Part shown: positions 43,505 to 52,032 of the stretch, piece by piece
Position numbering within the stretch: the stretch's first letter is position 1
How the letters are laid out: every line of letters begins with the position of its first letter
NCBI GenBank assembly: GCA_040880725.1
Contig: JBBDHV010000020.1
Coordinates: forward strand, 1-64,000
Origin: DATHWB01 sp040880725
Lineage (GTDB): Bacteria; Actinomycetota; Acidimicrobiia; Spongiisociales; ZC4RG35
Reading direction: 5' to 3'
DNA: 64,000 nt
Made by a program: the position numbers and the translations under genes
Notes under the pieces: model-generated
What the model saw: the letters and a program-made list of their open reading frames with translations, nothing else
What the model was told of the DNA's origin: nothing
The model's database searches: none

Positions 43505-44736
43505 TCGTCGAGGTCGTCGCGGTCGGCACCGAACTGCTTCTCGGCCAGATCGTCAACGGGAACGCCGCCACGATCGGCGCTGCGCTCGCAGAGAACGGGT
43601 TTGACGCACATTTCAGCCAGGTCGTCGGCGACAACCACGAACGCATGGTCACAGCGATCGGCACTGCGGCGTCGCGGTCCGACGCCGTGATCATCACCGG
43701 CGGCATCGGACCCACCCAGGACGACATCACCCGGGAGGCGCTCTGTTCGCTCACCGGTCGGGCCATGGTTCGCAACCACGACTACGTCGAGGCGCTCCAG
43801 GCGCGTTTCGCAGCGCTCGGGCGAGAAATGCCCGAGAACAACCTTCGCCAGGCCGACCACCCCGAAGGTGCGGAACAGCTGCCGAACCCGAAGGGTACGG
43901 CGCCGGGCATTCTTCTCGACCACGAGAACACCCTGTTCTTCGCGCTGCCGGGCGTGCCCGAGGAGATGCTGTTGCTGCTGACCGACCACGTGCTGCCGAA
44001 ACTGCGGCGTGCCGGCGGCGACAACTTCACGCTGCTGAGCCGGGTCGTTCGCACCTGGGGGATGTCGGAGTCTGCGGTGGCCCACCTTCTCGACGACCTC
44101 TACACGGGATCGGTGAACCCGTCGATCGCGTTCCTCGCGTCGGGCGGCGAGATCAAGATCAGGATCACGGCCAAGGCGTCCGATGTCGATTCCGCGCTGG
44201 TGATGATCGAGCCGGTCGAAGACGAGGTGCGCTCTCGTCTCGGGGCTTCGGTGTTCGGCAGTGACGAGGAGACCATCGAACCCGTGCTCGCCCGTCTGCT
44301 CGCCGAGCGGGGATGGACCATCGCGTTCGCCGAGTCCGCCACCGGCGGCCTGGTGGCCAGCCGGTTCACAGCCGTTCCGGGAGTCTCCGAGGTGTTCCGG
44401 GGTGCGATCGTCCCGTATGCCGCCGACGTGAAAGACTCGGTCTTGGGTATCGACATCGGAGACGGCGTGGTGTCCGAGGATGTCGCGCTCTCGCTCGCCG
44501 ATGGCGTGCGGCGGCGGTTCGGCGCCGACGTCGGGGTCGGTGTGACAGGTTCGGCGGGGCCGGCACCGCTCGAACGCGAAGTGGGCACGATGATCGTCGC
44601 GGTCGTCACGCCTGAGGGAAGCGGGGTGCGAACTCTGCGCATGCCCGGGGACCGTGAACGGGTGCGGATCTACACCGGCACTGCCGCGCTCCATCTCACC
44701 CGGCTGGCAGTTTCGGGTCAATGGTGGAACCGATAG
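43501..44736 (+). CDS. cinA: CinA-like protein (molybdopterin-binding domain plus amidase)
   Basis: 411 residues. The N-terminal MoCF-binding/COG1058 domain (GTELLLGQIVNGNA, ITGGIGPTQDDITREAL, LPGVPEEM) is joined to a C-terminal nicotinamide-mononucleotide amidase-like domain (AFAESATGGLVASRFTAVPGVSEVFRGAIVPY, GVTGSAGP). The family is linked to NMN salvage and ADP-ribose pyrophosphatase activity. The GTG start sits inside the rimO end (GTGA). Confidence 0.93.
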   Translation: MIVEVVAVGTELLLGQIVNGNAATIGAALAENGFDAHFSQVVGDNHERMVTAIGTAASRSDAVIITGGIGPTQDDITREALCSLTGRAMVRNHDYVEALQARFAALGREMPENNLRQADHPEGAEQLPNPKGTAPGILLDHENTLFFALPGVPEEMLLLLTDHVLPKLRRAGGDNFTLLSRVVRTWGMSESAVAHLLDDLYTGSVNPSIAFLASGGEIKIRITAKASDVDSALVMIEPVEDEVRSRLGASVFGSDEETIEPVLARLLAERGWTIAFAESATGGLVASRFTAVPGVSEVFRGAIVPYAADVKDSVLGIDIGDGVVSEDVALSLADGVRRRFGADVGVGVTGSAGPAPLEREVGTMIVAVVTPEGSGVRTLRMPGDRERVRIYTGTAALHLTRLAVSGQWWNR

Positions 44737-45266
44737 GAAGGATCTTCGTCGCAGTGGGCTTTCCGCCCGAAGTGCGCATGGCGATCGTCTCCCAACTGGA
44801 CCAGCTGCAGCTCCCCGGCACCCCTGTTCCCGTCGAGAATCTCCACGTCACGCTCCGGTTCCTCGGTGAAGTCGACTCCGTGGGGTTCGACCGCTTGTTG
44901 GCGGCGCTGGACGGGGCCACTCTGCCCGGTTCCTTCCGCGTGGAGTTGGGTGGTCTCGGGGCATTCCCGAAGCCTCGCCAGGCGACGGTGCTGTGGCTGG
45001 GGATGAAAACGGGAGGCGATGCCTTGGCGGACCTGCAACTCGCCGTGGAGGACGCCTGCGAGGAGGCGGGCCTCGGCCGCGAGGAACGTCCGTTCCGACC
45101 TCACGTGACGGTGTCGCGGATCCGACCCCCCGCAGACGTGCGTCCTGTCGTCGCCGCGCTGGCGCCCTTCGGTCTGCGGTCAGCGGTGGACGAGATCGTC
45201 GTGCTCCGTTCCCATCTGGGGGGCGGTGCACCCCGGTACGAACTGCTGGAGCGGTTCCCGCTTTGA
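44721..45266 (+). CDS. thpR: RNA 2',3'-cyclic phosphodiesterase (LigT/ThpR)
   Basis: 181 residues of the 2H phosphoesterase family. The two catalytic HxTx motifs are HVTL (42-45 region, NLHVTLRFLGEV) and HVTV (PFRPHVTVSRI). RIFVAVGFPPEVR at the start is typical. It overlaps the end of cinA by 16 nt, forming rimO-cinA-thpR. Confidence 0.92.
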   Translation: MVEPIGRIFVAVGFPPEVRMAIVSQLDQLQLPGTPVPVENLHVTLRFLGEVDSVGFDRLLAALDGATLPGSFRVELGGLGAFPKPRQATVLWLGMKTGGDALADLQLAVEDACEEAGLGREERPFRPHVTVSRIRPPADVRPVVAALAPFGLRSAVDEIVVLRSHLGGGAPRYELLERFPL

Positions 45267-45325
45267 ACTCTCGGCAGCTGCCCGCGGCAGGCATGGCCCG
45301 TGGCCGGAGCGCGATGTGTGCTCGC

Positions 45326-45331
45326 TACTGT
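45326..45331 (+). promoter_or_regulatory. TANNNT -10 box of the IlvD-family gene
   Basis: TACTGT lies 7 nt before the GTG at 45339 and supports that start over in-frame codons further upstream. Confidence 0.45.
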
Positions 45332-45338
45332 CCGGCGC

Positions 45339-47120
45339 GTGAGCACTTCAGACAGCAAACCACCGCTTCGTAGCCAGAACTGGTTCAACGATCCTGAGAA
45401 TCCCGGGATGACGGCGCTGTACCTCGAGCGCTATCTCAACTACGGGTTGACCCCCGAGGAGATGCTTTCGGGGAGGCCCGTCATCGGCATCGCCCAAACC
45501 GGGAGTGATCTCGCGCCGTGCAACCGGGTGCATCTCGATCTCGCCCGCCGGATGCGCGACGGCATTCGAGACGGGGGTGGAATTCCCTTCGAGTTTCCCG
45601 TGCATCCCATCCAGGAGACCGGTCGGCGGCCGACCGCCGCACTGGACCGGAACCTCGCCTATCTCGGGCTGGTCGAAATTCTTCACGGCTATCCGATCGA
45701 CGGGGTGATCCTGACCACTGGCTGTGACAAGACCACCCCTGCCGGACTGATGGCGGCCGCTACCGTCGACATCCCGGCGATCGCCATGAACGGTGGACCC
45801 ATGTTGGACGGACACTGGGAGGGCAAGCTCGCCGGTGCCGGAACGGTGTTGTGGGAGGGTCGGCGCCTTCATGCCGCCGGTGAGATCGACTACGACGAGT
45901 TCCTGGCGATGGCGGCGGCGTCGGCTCCCAGCGCGGGGCATTGCAACACCATGGGCACAGCCCTGTCCATGAACACCCTGGCCGAGGCGCTGGGAATGAT
46001 GCTGCCCGGCGCTGCCTCGATCCCGGCGCCCTACCGGGAGAGGGGTCAGATGGCGTACGACACCGGCCGGCGGATCGTCGCGATGGTCGGCGAGGACCTC
46101 ACTCCTTCGAAAGTGATGACTCGCGAGTCTTTCGAGAACGCGATCGTGGTGAACTCGGCGATCGGCGGGTCGACGAACTGTCCGATTCACATCACTGCGA
46201 TCGCCCGGCACGTCGGTGTCGAGCTGGCGATCGAGGACTGGCAGACGCACGGCTTCGACATCCCGCTCCTCGTGAATCTTCAGCCTGCCGGGCATTACCT
46301 GGCGGAGGCGTTCCACCGCGCGGGCGGGCTTCCGGCCGTGATGGGCGAGTTGATCCGTGCGGGGAAGATCAACACCGAGGCGATGACCGTGACAGGGCGG
46401 ACGGTGGCGGAGTTGCATTCGAAGACGGTGGCTTCGGACCGCGAGGTGATTCGCGAGTTCGCCGAGCCCCTGATGATCGAGGCGGGCTTCGTGGTGTTGG
46501 GCGGGAATCTGTTCGACTCGGCGATCATGAAGACGTCGGTGATCTCGCCGGCGTTCCGCGAGCGGTATCTGTCCACCCAGGGTGCGGAGAACACCTTCGA
46601 GGGACGTGCGATCGTTTTCGAGGGCCCTGAGGACTACCACGACAGGATCAACGATCCGGCCCTGGCGATCGACGAGACCTGTCTTCTGTTCATCCGGGGA
46701 GTGGGGCCGGTCGGGTATCCCGGCTCCGCCGAAGTCGTCAACATGCAGCCACCTGACGAGCTGATCAAGGCGGGGGTGATCGACCTGCCCACCATCGGCG
46801 ACGGCCGCCAGAGCGGGACTGCCGGCAGTCCCTCGATCCTCAACGCCTCCCCTGAGGCTGCCTTGGGCTCTGGTCTGGCGATTCTGCAGACGGGGGACCG
46901 GGTTCGGGTCGATCTGAATGCCCGTCGCGTCGACATGCTCATCGATGACGACGAGATGGCGCGGCGGTGGCAGGAGTACACCCCGCCGGTGCTGGAACAT
47001 CAGACGCCGTGGCAGGAGATCTACCGCTCCACGGTCGGCCAGCTCTCGTCCGGGGGATGCATGGAACTCGCCACCAAATACCACCAGGTACGCGTCCAGA
47101 TCCCCCGCCATTCCCACTGA
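45339..47120 (+). CDS. IlvD/Edd-family dehydratase (sugar-acid type)
   Basis: 593 residues with the iron-sulphur Cys in DLAPCNRVH, TTGCDKTTPAG and SAGHCNTMGTA, plus GGSTNCPIH and GYPGSAEVVNM. This Fe-S dehydratase family includes IlvD and the pentonate/hexonate dehydratases. The QNWFNDPENPGMTALYLERYLNYGLT opening is like arabinonate/xylonate dehydratases and unlike IlvD, so a sugar-acid substrate is likelier. GTG start with a leaderless promoter. No sugar catabolic neighbours are visible to settle the substrate. Confidence 0.85.
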   Translation: MSTSDSKPPLRSQNWFNDPENPGMTALYLERYLNYGLTPEEMLSGRPVIGIAQTGSDLAPCNRVHLDLARRMRDGIRDGGGIPFEFPVHPIQETGRRPTAALDRNLAYLGLVEILHGYPIDGVILTTGCDKTTPAGLMAAATVDIPAIAMNGGPMLDGHWEGKLAGAGTVLWEGRRLHAAGEIDYDEFLAMAAASAPSAGHCNTMGTALSMNTLAEALGMMLPGAASIPAPYRERGQMAYDTGRRIVAMVGEDLTPSKVMTRESFENAIVVNSAIGGSTNCPIHITAIARHVGVELAIEDWQTHGFDIPLLVNLQPAGHYLAEAFHRAGGLPAVMGELIRAGKINTEAMTVTGRTVAELHSKTVASDREVIREFAEPLMIEAGFVVLGGNLFDSAIMKTSVISPAFRERYLSTQGAENTFEGRAIVFEGPEDYHDRINDPALAIDETCLLFIRGVGPVGYPGSAEVVNMQPPDELIKAGVIDLPTIGDGRQSGTAGSPSILNASPEAALGSGLAILQTGDRVRVDLNARRVDMLIDDDEMARRWQEYTPPVLEHQTPWQEIYRSTVGQLSSGGCMELATKYHQVRVQIPRHSH

Positions 47121-47127
47121 CTTCCCC

Positions 47128-47176
47128 GAACCCTGGGCTCTGAGGGCACCAGGGGAGCCCTGCGAACCCAGGGTTC
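47128..47176. repeat. Dispersed 3'-end palindrome, copy D1 (shares an arm with D2)
   Basis: 5' arm GAACCCTGGGCTC (47128-47140). The closing arm is GAACCCAGGGTTC (47164-47176), which also opens copy D2. The inner stem is AGGGC with GCCCT (47143-47147 and 47157-47161). It begins 8 nt after the dehydratase stop. Confidence 0.7.
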
Positions 47177-47212
47177 CCGGGGCACTCGGCGTGCCCCGGG
47201 GGGCCACGGTTC
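47164..47212. repeat. Dispersed 3'-end palindrome, copy D2
   Basis: 5' arm GAACCCAGGGTTC (47164-47176) and 3' arm GGGGCCACGGTTC (47200-47212). The inner stem is CCGGGGCAC with GTGCCCCGG, a perfect 9 bp around a 5-nt loop. It lies between convergent genes, 7 nt before the DUF1028 stop. Confidence 0.8.
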
Positions 47213-47218
47213 GGGTCG

Positions 47219-48100
47219 TCAGCGCAGGATGACCCGGTTTCGGATCCGCTCGGCGATGGGATCGCTCAACCGGTTCAGCAGTTCACCGAAGGTGGGTTGG
47301 CGTTCCAGCGCGAGCCACATGAGACGGTCGGCGGTGTCCGGCTCACCGAGTTCTTCCCACAGCATCGCCGACCAGAAGTCGACTTCGACCCCGTGGCGGA
47401 GCGTCCCGGCCAGGTCGAGCTGGGACCGGGCGGCCGCGCCATCGCCCCGCTTCCAGGAGGTCTGTGCGCGACGGAGCGCCCGGTAGGCACGGTCGACTTC
47501 GACGAGACGGCGGAGTTCGGCGATCGGTGCCGGATGGTCGGGCACACTGATGTCGATTCCCGCCTCGTACCCCTCGTCCAGTTCTGCGTGCGACGGCACG
47601 ACCCTGATGGCGGCCGATTGTCGACCCCGCAGGTCGCCGCCGGCGAGTTCGCCTGCTTCGAGGACGGTGATCATCCGTTCTGCCACCGTTCCCGTGGCAC
47701 GGCCGAGCGCCTCGGCCATTTCGTCGACCACCGCGGGGTTGGCGAGGAGATTCCCGAGGACCGCCCATCCGTCGCCCGTACGGTGTCCCGACTCGCGAAT
47801 GCATCCCGTGCCGGTGTGCACCGCGATGCGCCCGTCTGCGGCCAGGAACGCGACCTGCCGTTGATCCGCTTCGGGATCGGCGGAGAGCAGCTGGGCGAGG
47901 GCTTCGTCGGGTGCAAGGGCGTCGGCCATCGCGTCCAGTCCCCGCCAGCCATAGGACGGATCGGTCAGTGCCTGGGTGGCCACGGCACCGACGCCGAAGC
48001 GCACCCACGGCGCGGTCCGGCTCACGTTGAACCAGTGGGACTGCACGGCGACGCCGTACGCCCCCGATTCACTGTCACGAATGAGCACCGAATAGGTCAT
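47219..48100 (-). CDS. DUF1028 family Ntn-hydrolase-like protein
   Basis: 293 residues. The N-terminal two thirds match DUF1028: TYSVLIRDSESGAYGVAVQSHWFNVS, GVGAVATQALTDPSYG and GWAVLGNLLANP. This fold is related to Ntn hydrolases, but no activity is established. The remainder is a helical domain of about 80 residues, perhaps a peptidoglycan-binding or TPR-like addition. It lies 20 nt upstream of the end of the peptide transporter operon and points the same way, with a possible link to peptide use. Confidence 0.85.
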   Translation of the reverse strand: MTYSVLIRDSESGAYGVAVQSHWFNVSRTAPWVRFGVGAVATQALTDPSYGWRGLDAMADALAPDEALAQLLSADPEADQRQVAFLAADGRIAVHTGTGCIRESGHRTGDGWAVLGNLLANPAVVDEMAEALGRATGTVAERMITVLEAGELAGGDLRGRQSAAIRVVPSHAELDEGYEAGIDISVPDHPAPIAELRRLVEVDRAYRALRRAQTSWKRGDGAAARSQLDLAGTLRHGVEVDFWSAMLWEELGEPDTADRLMWLALERQPTFGELLNRLSDPIAERIRNRVILR

Positions 48101-48125
48101 CGGCGCCGGAGGCTAGGGGGAGCGC

Positions 48126-49133
48126 TCAGCCGCTCGCCGGGTCGAGTCCCCGTCCTCGGTGGAGGTGACACGCGACGAGATGTCCGTCTGCGGCGTCGAG
48201 GAGAACAGGAACCTCGGTGTCGCACGGTTCGAATCGATACCGACACCGAGTGTGAAACCGGCATCCCGGGGGCGGTTGCAGGGGTGAGGGCACGTCGCCT
48301 TCCAAAAAGATCCTCGTTCGGGACCGCTCGACTTCGGGGTCGGGAACCGGAACGGCGGACAGCAGCGCCTCGGTGTAGGGGTGACGGGGGTGCTCGGCGA
48401 GCGCCCGGCGGTCGGCGGTCTCGACGATCTTGCCCAGATACATCACGGCGATTCGGTCCGAGAAGTGCTCCACGGCGGACAGGTCATGAGCGATGAACAG
48501 GTAGGTCAGCCCGAGCTCGCGTTGGAGATCTTCCATGAGGTTCATGATCTGTGCCTGGATGGACACGTCGAGTGCCGCGATGGGCTCGTCGCAGACGATG
48601 AAGTCGGGTTCGGTGGCGAGCGCGCGAGCGATGCCGACGCGCTGACGCTGGCCACCGGAGAATTCGTGGGGGTAGCGGTTGCGGTAGTCGGGGTTGAGTC
48701 CGACCATCTCCAGCAACTCGCCGACCCGCCGGTTGCGGGCGTCGGACGAGGCGGCGAGGTCGTGGATCACCATCGGTTCGGAGATGATGTCGGAGATCGA
48801 CATTCTCGGATCGAGCGAGGCGAACGGGTCCTGGAAGATCATCGCGATTCGGCGGCGCAGGGCGCGCAGGTCGGATTTGGAGAGGCCGCGGACGTCGGCT
48901 CCGTCGAAGGTGACAGCTCCACCGGTCGGTTCGACGAGGCGCAGGATCGCCAGCCCGGTGGTGGTCTTGCCACAGCCCGACTCCCCGACCAGGCCGAGTG
49001 TCTCGCCGCGTCCGATCTCGAAGTCCACCCCGTCGACGGCATGCACCGTCCCCGTTTGCCGACGAAACAGGCCGCTGCCGTAAACCGGGAAATGAACCTC
49101 CAGGCCCTCGACTTTGAGGAGCGGGTCAGTCAT
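48126..49133 (-). CDS. dppF: Peptide ABC transporter ATP-binding protein (DppF type)
   Basis: 335 residues. Walker A GESGCGKTT, signature FSGGQRQR, Walker B FIVCDEPIAALD and the oligopeptide-transporter C-terminal Cys cluster (PGCRFHTRCRYRFEPCD), which may hold an Fe-S cluster. The ATG at 49133 overlaps the preceding ATPase gene by 8 nt. Substrate is inferred from the class only. Confidence 0.92.
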   Translation of the reverse strand: MTDPLLKVEGLEVHFPVYGSGLFRRQTGTVHAVDGVDFEIGRGETLGLVGESGCGKTTTGLAILRLVEPTGGAVTFDGADVRGLSKSDLRALRRRIAMIFQDPFASLDPRMSISDIISEPMVIHDLAASSDARNRRVGELLEMVGLNPDYRNRYPHEFSGGQRQRVGIARALATEPDFIVCDEPIAALDVSIQAQIMNLMEDLQRELGLTYLFIAHDLSAVEHFSDRIAVMYLGKIVETADRRALAEHPRHPYTEALLSAVPVPDPEVERSRTRIFLEGDVPSPLQPPPGCRFHTRCRYRFEPCDTEVPVLLDAADGHLVACHLHRGRGLDPASG

Positions 49134-50133
49134 AGAGCTCCTCGGGTTCGAAGTGACACGCCACCTGGTGTCCGGGGACCGGTGAGCGATATTCGGGGCG
49201 GTCTTCGGCACAGCGGTCGACGGCGTGCTCGCAGCGGGGTTCGAAGGGACATCCTGGGGGCATTCGGGTGGGATCCGGGGGGAGCCCGGGGATGGCGTGG
49301 AGTCGTTCGGGCCGCTCCGGTCCCGGGGTGGGGAGGCTTTCGAGGAGACCGCGGGTGTAGGGATGGCGCCGTTGGCGGTACAGGTCGTCGACCGACGCGA
49401 CCTCCATCATCCGGCCCCCGTACAGGACCACGACGCGGTCGGCGATGCCTGCGACGACTCCGAGGTCGTGGGTGATCCAGATGAGTCCCATGCCAAGACG
49501 CTGCTGGAGGTGTTGCATCTCTTCGATGATCTGAGCCTGGGTGGTGACGTCGAGGGCGGTGGTCGCCTCGTCGGCGATCAGAAGATCCGGCTCGCACGAG
49601 ATCCCCATGGCGATCATGACTCGTTGACGCATTCCGCCCGAGAACTGGTGCGGGTAGTCGTCGATGCGCTGTCCGGGCGAAGGGATTCCGACGGTCTCGA
49701 GGAGCTCGATGGCGCGCTCTCGTGCTGGCTTGCCTCGCAACCCGAGGTGAAGTTCGATCGGCTCGATGAGTTGGGTGCCGACCGTTCGAACCGGGTTGAG
49801 CGAGGTCATCGGATCCTGGAAGATCATGGCGATCTGGTTGCCGCGTACCCGGCGGATGTCTCGGTCTGACATCGTGAGGAGGTTCCCTCCGCCGAAGGTG
49901 GCCGAGCCCTCCACTCGGGCCGGGGGCGTGGGCAACAGCTGGAGCAGGGCGAGGGTGGAGACCGATTTTCCCGATCCGGACTCTCCGACGATGGCGAGTG
50001 TCTCGCCGCGGTCGACGTGATAGGAGATTCCGTTCACGACATTCGCCACACCGGATCGGGTCCCGAAGGAGACACGGAGGTCCTCGACGGTCAGGACTCG
50101 GTCGGTGGCCTGCTGCGGAGCGGGTGCGTTCAC
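49126..50133 (-). CDS. dppD: Peptide ABC transporter ATP-binding protein (DppD type)
   Basis: 335 residues with GESGSGKS, FSGGMRQRVMIAMG, LLIADEATTALD and the C-terminal PGCPFEPRCEHAVDRC motif. It pairs with the DppF-type ATPase. The GTG start overlaps the permease stop (GTGA). Confidence 0.92.
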   Translation of the reverse strand: MNAPAPQQATDRVLTVEDLRVSFGTRSGVANVVNGISYHVDRGETLAIVGESGSGKSVSTLALLQLLPTPPARVEGSATFGGGNLLTMSDRDIRRVRGNQIAMIFQDPMTSLNPVRTVGTQLIEPIELHLGLRGKPARERAIELLETVGIPSPGQRIDDYPHQFSGGMRQRVMIAMGISCEPDLLIADEATTALDVTTQAQIIEEMQHLQQRLGMGLIWITHDLGVVAGIADRVVVLYGGRMMEVASVDDLYRQRRHPYTRGLLESLPTPGPERPERLHAIPGLPPDPTRMPPGCPFEPRCEHAVDRCAEDRPEYRSPVPGHQVACHFEPEELYD

Positions 50134-51053
50134 TTCGAGACTCCGCGGGATTCGATCACTGAGCGCTGCTGGGGGTCGAGGGCGTCACGGAGGCCGTCGC
50201 CCAGGAAATTGAAGGCCATCACGGTGAGCAGGATCGCCAGTCCCGGGAAGATGGCCATCCATGGCGCCGATCCGAGGAAGCCCTGCGCGTCGTTGAGCAT
50301 GCGGCCCCAGGCCGGCGCCGGTGGCTGTACGCCCAATCCGAGGAAGGACAGCGCCGCTTCGGCGAGGATGGCGAACGCCAGGGAGAGTGATGTCTGCACG
50401 ATGATCGGGGCGAGGACGTTCGGGAGGATGTGGGTGCGGATGATCCGAGCGTCCGAGGCGCCGAGGGATCGGGCGGCCCGGACGAAGACCGATTCCTTGA
50501 CGCTCAGGACCGAGCCGCGGGTGATCCTGGCGAAGATCGGCGTGTACACGATCCCGATGGCGATCATGGCGTTGGTGATGCCCGAACCGAGTGCGGCGAG
50601 GATCGCGATCGCCAGGAGGATCGCCGGGAACGAGAAGAGCACATCCATTGCGCGCATGAGGATCGAGTCCGTCAGCTTTCCGTAGTAGCCGGCGACGAGC
50701 CCGATGGGCACTCCGATCGCCACGGCGAGTCCGACCGAGATGAAGCCGACCTGCAGCGAGACGCGGGAGGCGATGATGACCCGGCTGAACACGTCGCGTC
50801 CGAGGTCGTCGGTTCCGAAGAGGTAGTCGAGGCTCGGTGCTGCGAGACGATCCGCGATGTTGACCTCGTTGATGGTGTACGGGGCGATCAGATCGGCGAA
50901 GACCGCCACCACCGCGAGCACCAGCAGGAAGAAGGCGCCGATCACGGCGAGCCGGTTCTGGCGGATCGTTTCGTAGGTCGTGCGCAGTCGTGACCGGTGT
51001 TCGACGGGCGGTTCACCGGCGTCGAGGCTGCGTTCGGGTGCGGCTTCAGTCAT
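50130..51053 (-). CDS. dppC: Peptide ABC transporter permease (DppC type)
   Basis: 307 residues, about six membrane segments. An N-terminal TM (about 34-56) precedes the binding-protein-dependent permease domain, with the EAA-like loop AARSLGASDARIIRTHILPN. LFGTDDLGRDVFSR is characteristic of the DppC/OppC branch. The ATG overlaps the DppB stop by 8 nt. Confidence 0.93.
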   Translation of the reverse strand: MTEAAPERSLDAGEPPVEHRSRLRTTYETIRQNRLAVIGAFFLLVLAVVAVFADLIAPYTINEVNIADRLAAPSLDYLFGTDDLGRDVFSRVIIASRVSLQVGFISVGLAVAIGVPIGLVAGYYGKLTDSILMRAMDVLFSFPAILLAIAILAALGSGITNAMIAIGIVYTPIFARITRGSVLSVKESVFVRAARSLGASDARIIRTHILPNVLAPIIVQTSLSLAFAILAEAALSFLGLGVQPPAPAWGRMLNDAQGFLGSAPWMAIFPGLAILLTVMAFNFLGDGLRDALDPQQRSVIESRGVSK

Positions 51054-51990
51054 ATCGGATCCTCGGATCCAGCCAGCCGTAGATGATGTCGACGATCAGG
51101 TTGATGAGCAGGAAGATGAAGGCGATGTAGAGGACGGTGCCCTGCAGCACCGTGAAGTCCCGGTCTTCGACCGCCAGCAGCGCGAGCCGGCCGAGCCCGG
51201 GCCAGGCGAAGATGAGTTCGACGACGACGACCCCGCCCAACAGGAACCCGAGTTGGAGGCCGACGACCGTGACGATCGGGATCCACGCGTTGGGGAGCAC
51301 ATGGTCGCGGATGACCCGCATCTGGGAGAGGCCCTTGGCGCGGGCGGTACGGACGTAGTCCTGATTGAGCGCTTCGAGCACCGCCGAGCGGACGAATCGA
51401 AAGAGGATGGAACCGGAGATCAAGCCGACGGTGAATGCGGGCAGGACGAGATGGCTGAGCCAGCCGAGGGGATCGTTGGAGAGCTGGGTGTAGCCCGACG
51501 GTGGCAGCCACGAGAGGGTGAGCGAGAAGACGAGGATGTACATGATCCCCGCCCAGAAGTCGGGCACCGACACCCCCACCTGACTTGCGGTGGTTGCGAG
51601 GTAGTCGAGCTTGGAGCCGGAACGGATGGCGGAGAGGATGCCGAGGGGCAGGCTGACCGCGAGCGCGATGACGAGTGCTGCGCCGGCCAGGGTCATCGTG
51701 GCGGGGAGACGCTGGAGCACGATGCCGGTGACCGGCTGGCCCGATCGGAAGCTGACACCGAGATCTCCCTGAATGGCGGCCAGGAGCCAGTTGCCGTACT
51801 GGATGAGAATCGGGTCGTTCAGGCCGGCCCGCTCTCGGAGCGCTTCGTAGATCTCGGGATCGAACCTCGTCCCGAGGGCGATCCGCACGGGATCGCCCGG
51901 GACGAAGTGGATCAGGGCGAAGACGACGATGCTCACCCCGAAGAGGGCGATGGCCATCTGGCCGATCCGCCTGATCACGAACCCGGTCAC
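51046..51990 (-). CDS. dppB: Peptide ABC transporter permease (DppB type)
   Basis: 314 residues with about six membrane segments. FALIHFVPGDPV near the N-terminus and the EAA loop (RTARAKGLSQMRVIRDHVLPNAWIPIVTVVG) place it in the DppB/OppB branch. GTG start, 42 nt after the binding-protein gene. Confidence 0.93.
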   Translation of the reverse strand: MTGFVIRRIGQMAIALFGVSIVVFALIHFVPGDPVRIALGTRFDPEIYEALRERAGLNDPILIQYGNWLLAAIQGDLGVSFRSGQPVTGIVLQRLPATMTLAGAALVIALAVSLPLGILSAIRSGSKLDYLATTASQVGVSVPDFWAGIMYILVFSLTLSWLPPSGYTQLSNDPLGWLSHLVLPAFTVGLISGSILFRFVRSAVLEALNQDYVRTARAKGLSQMRVIRDHVLPNAWIPIVTVVGLQLGFLLGGVVVVELIFAWPGLGRLALLAVEDRDFTVLQGTVLYIAFIFLLINLIVDIIYGWLDPRIRYD

Positions 51991-52032
51991 GGAGTGGACC
52001 TCCGTGACCGGGTTGGCGGGACGTTCACGTCA

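Noticed and set aside
45348..47207. A 619-codon minus-strand open frame opposite the IlvD-family dehydratase
   Set aside because: High-GC shadow; Arg/His-rich and without domains, while the plus strand has a clear enzyme.
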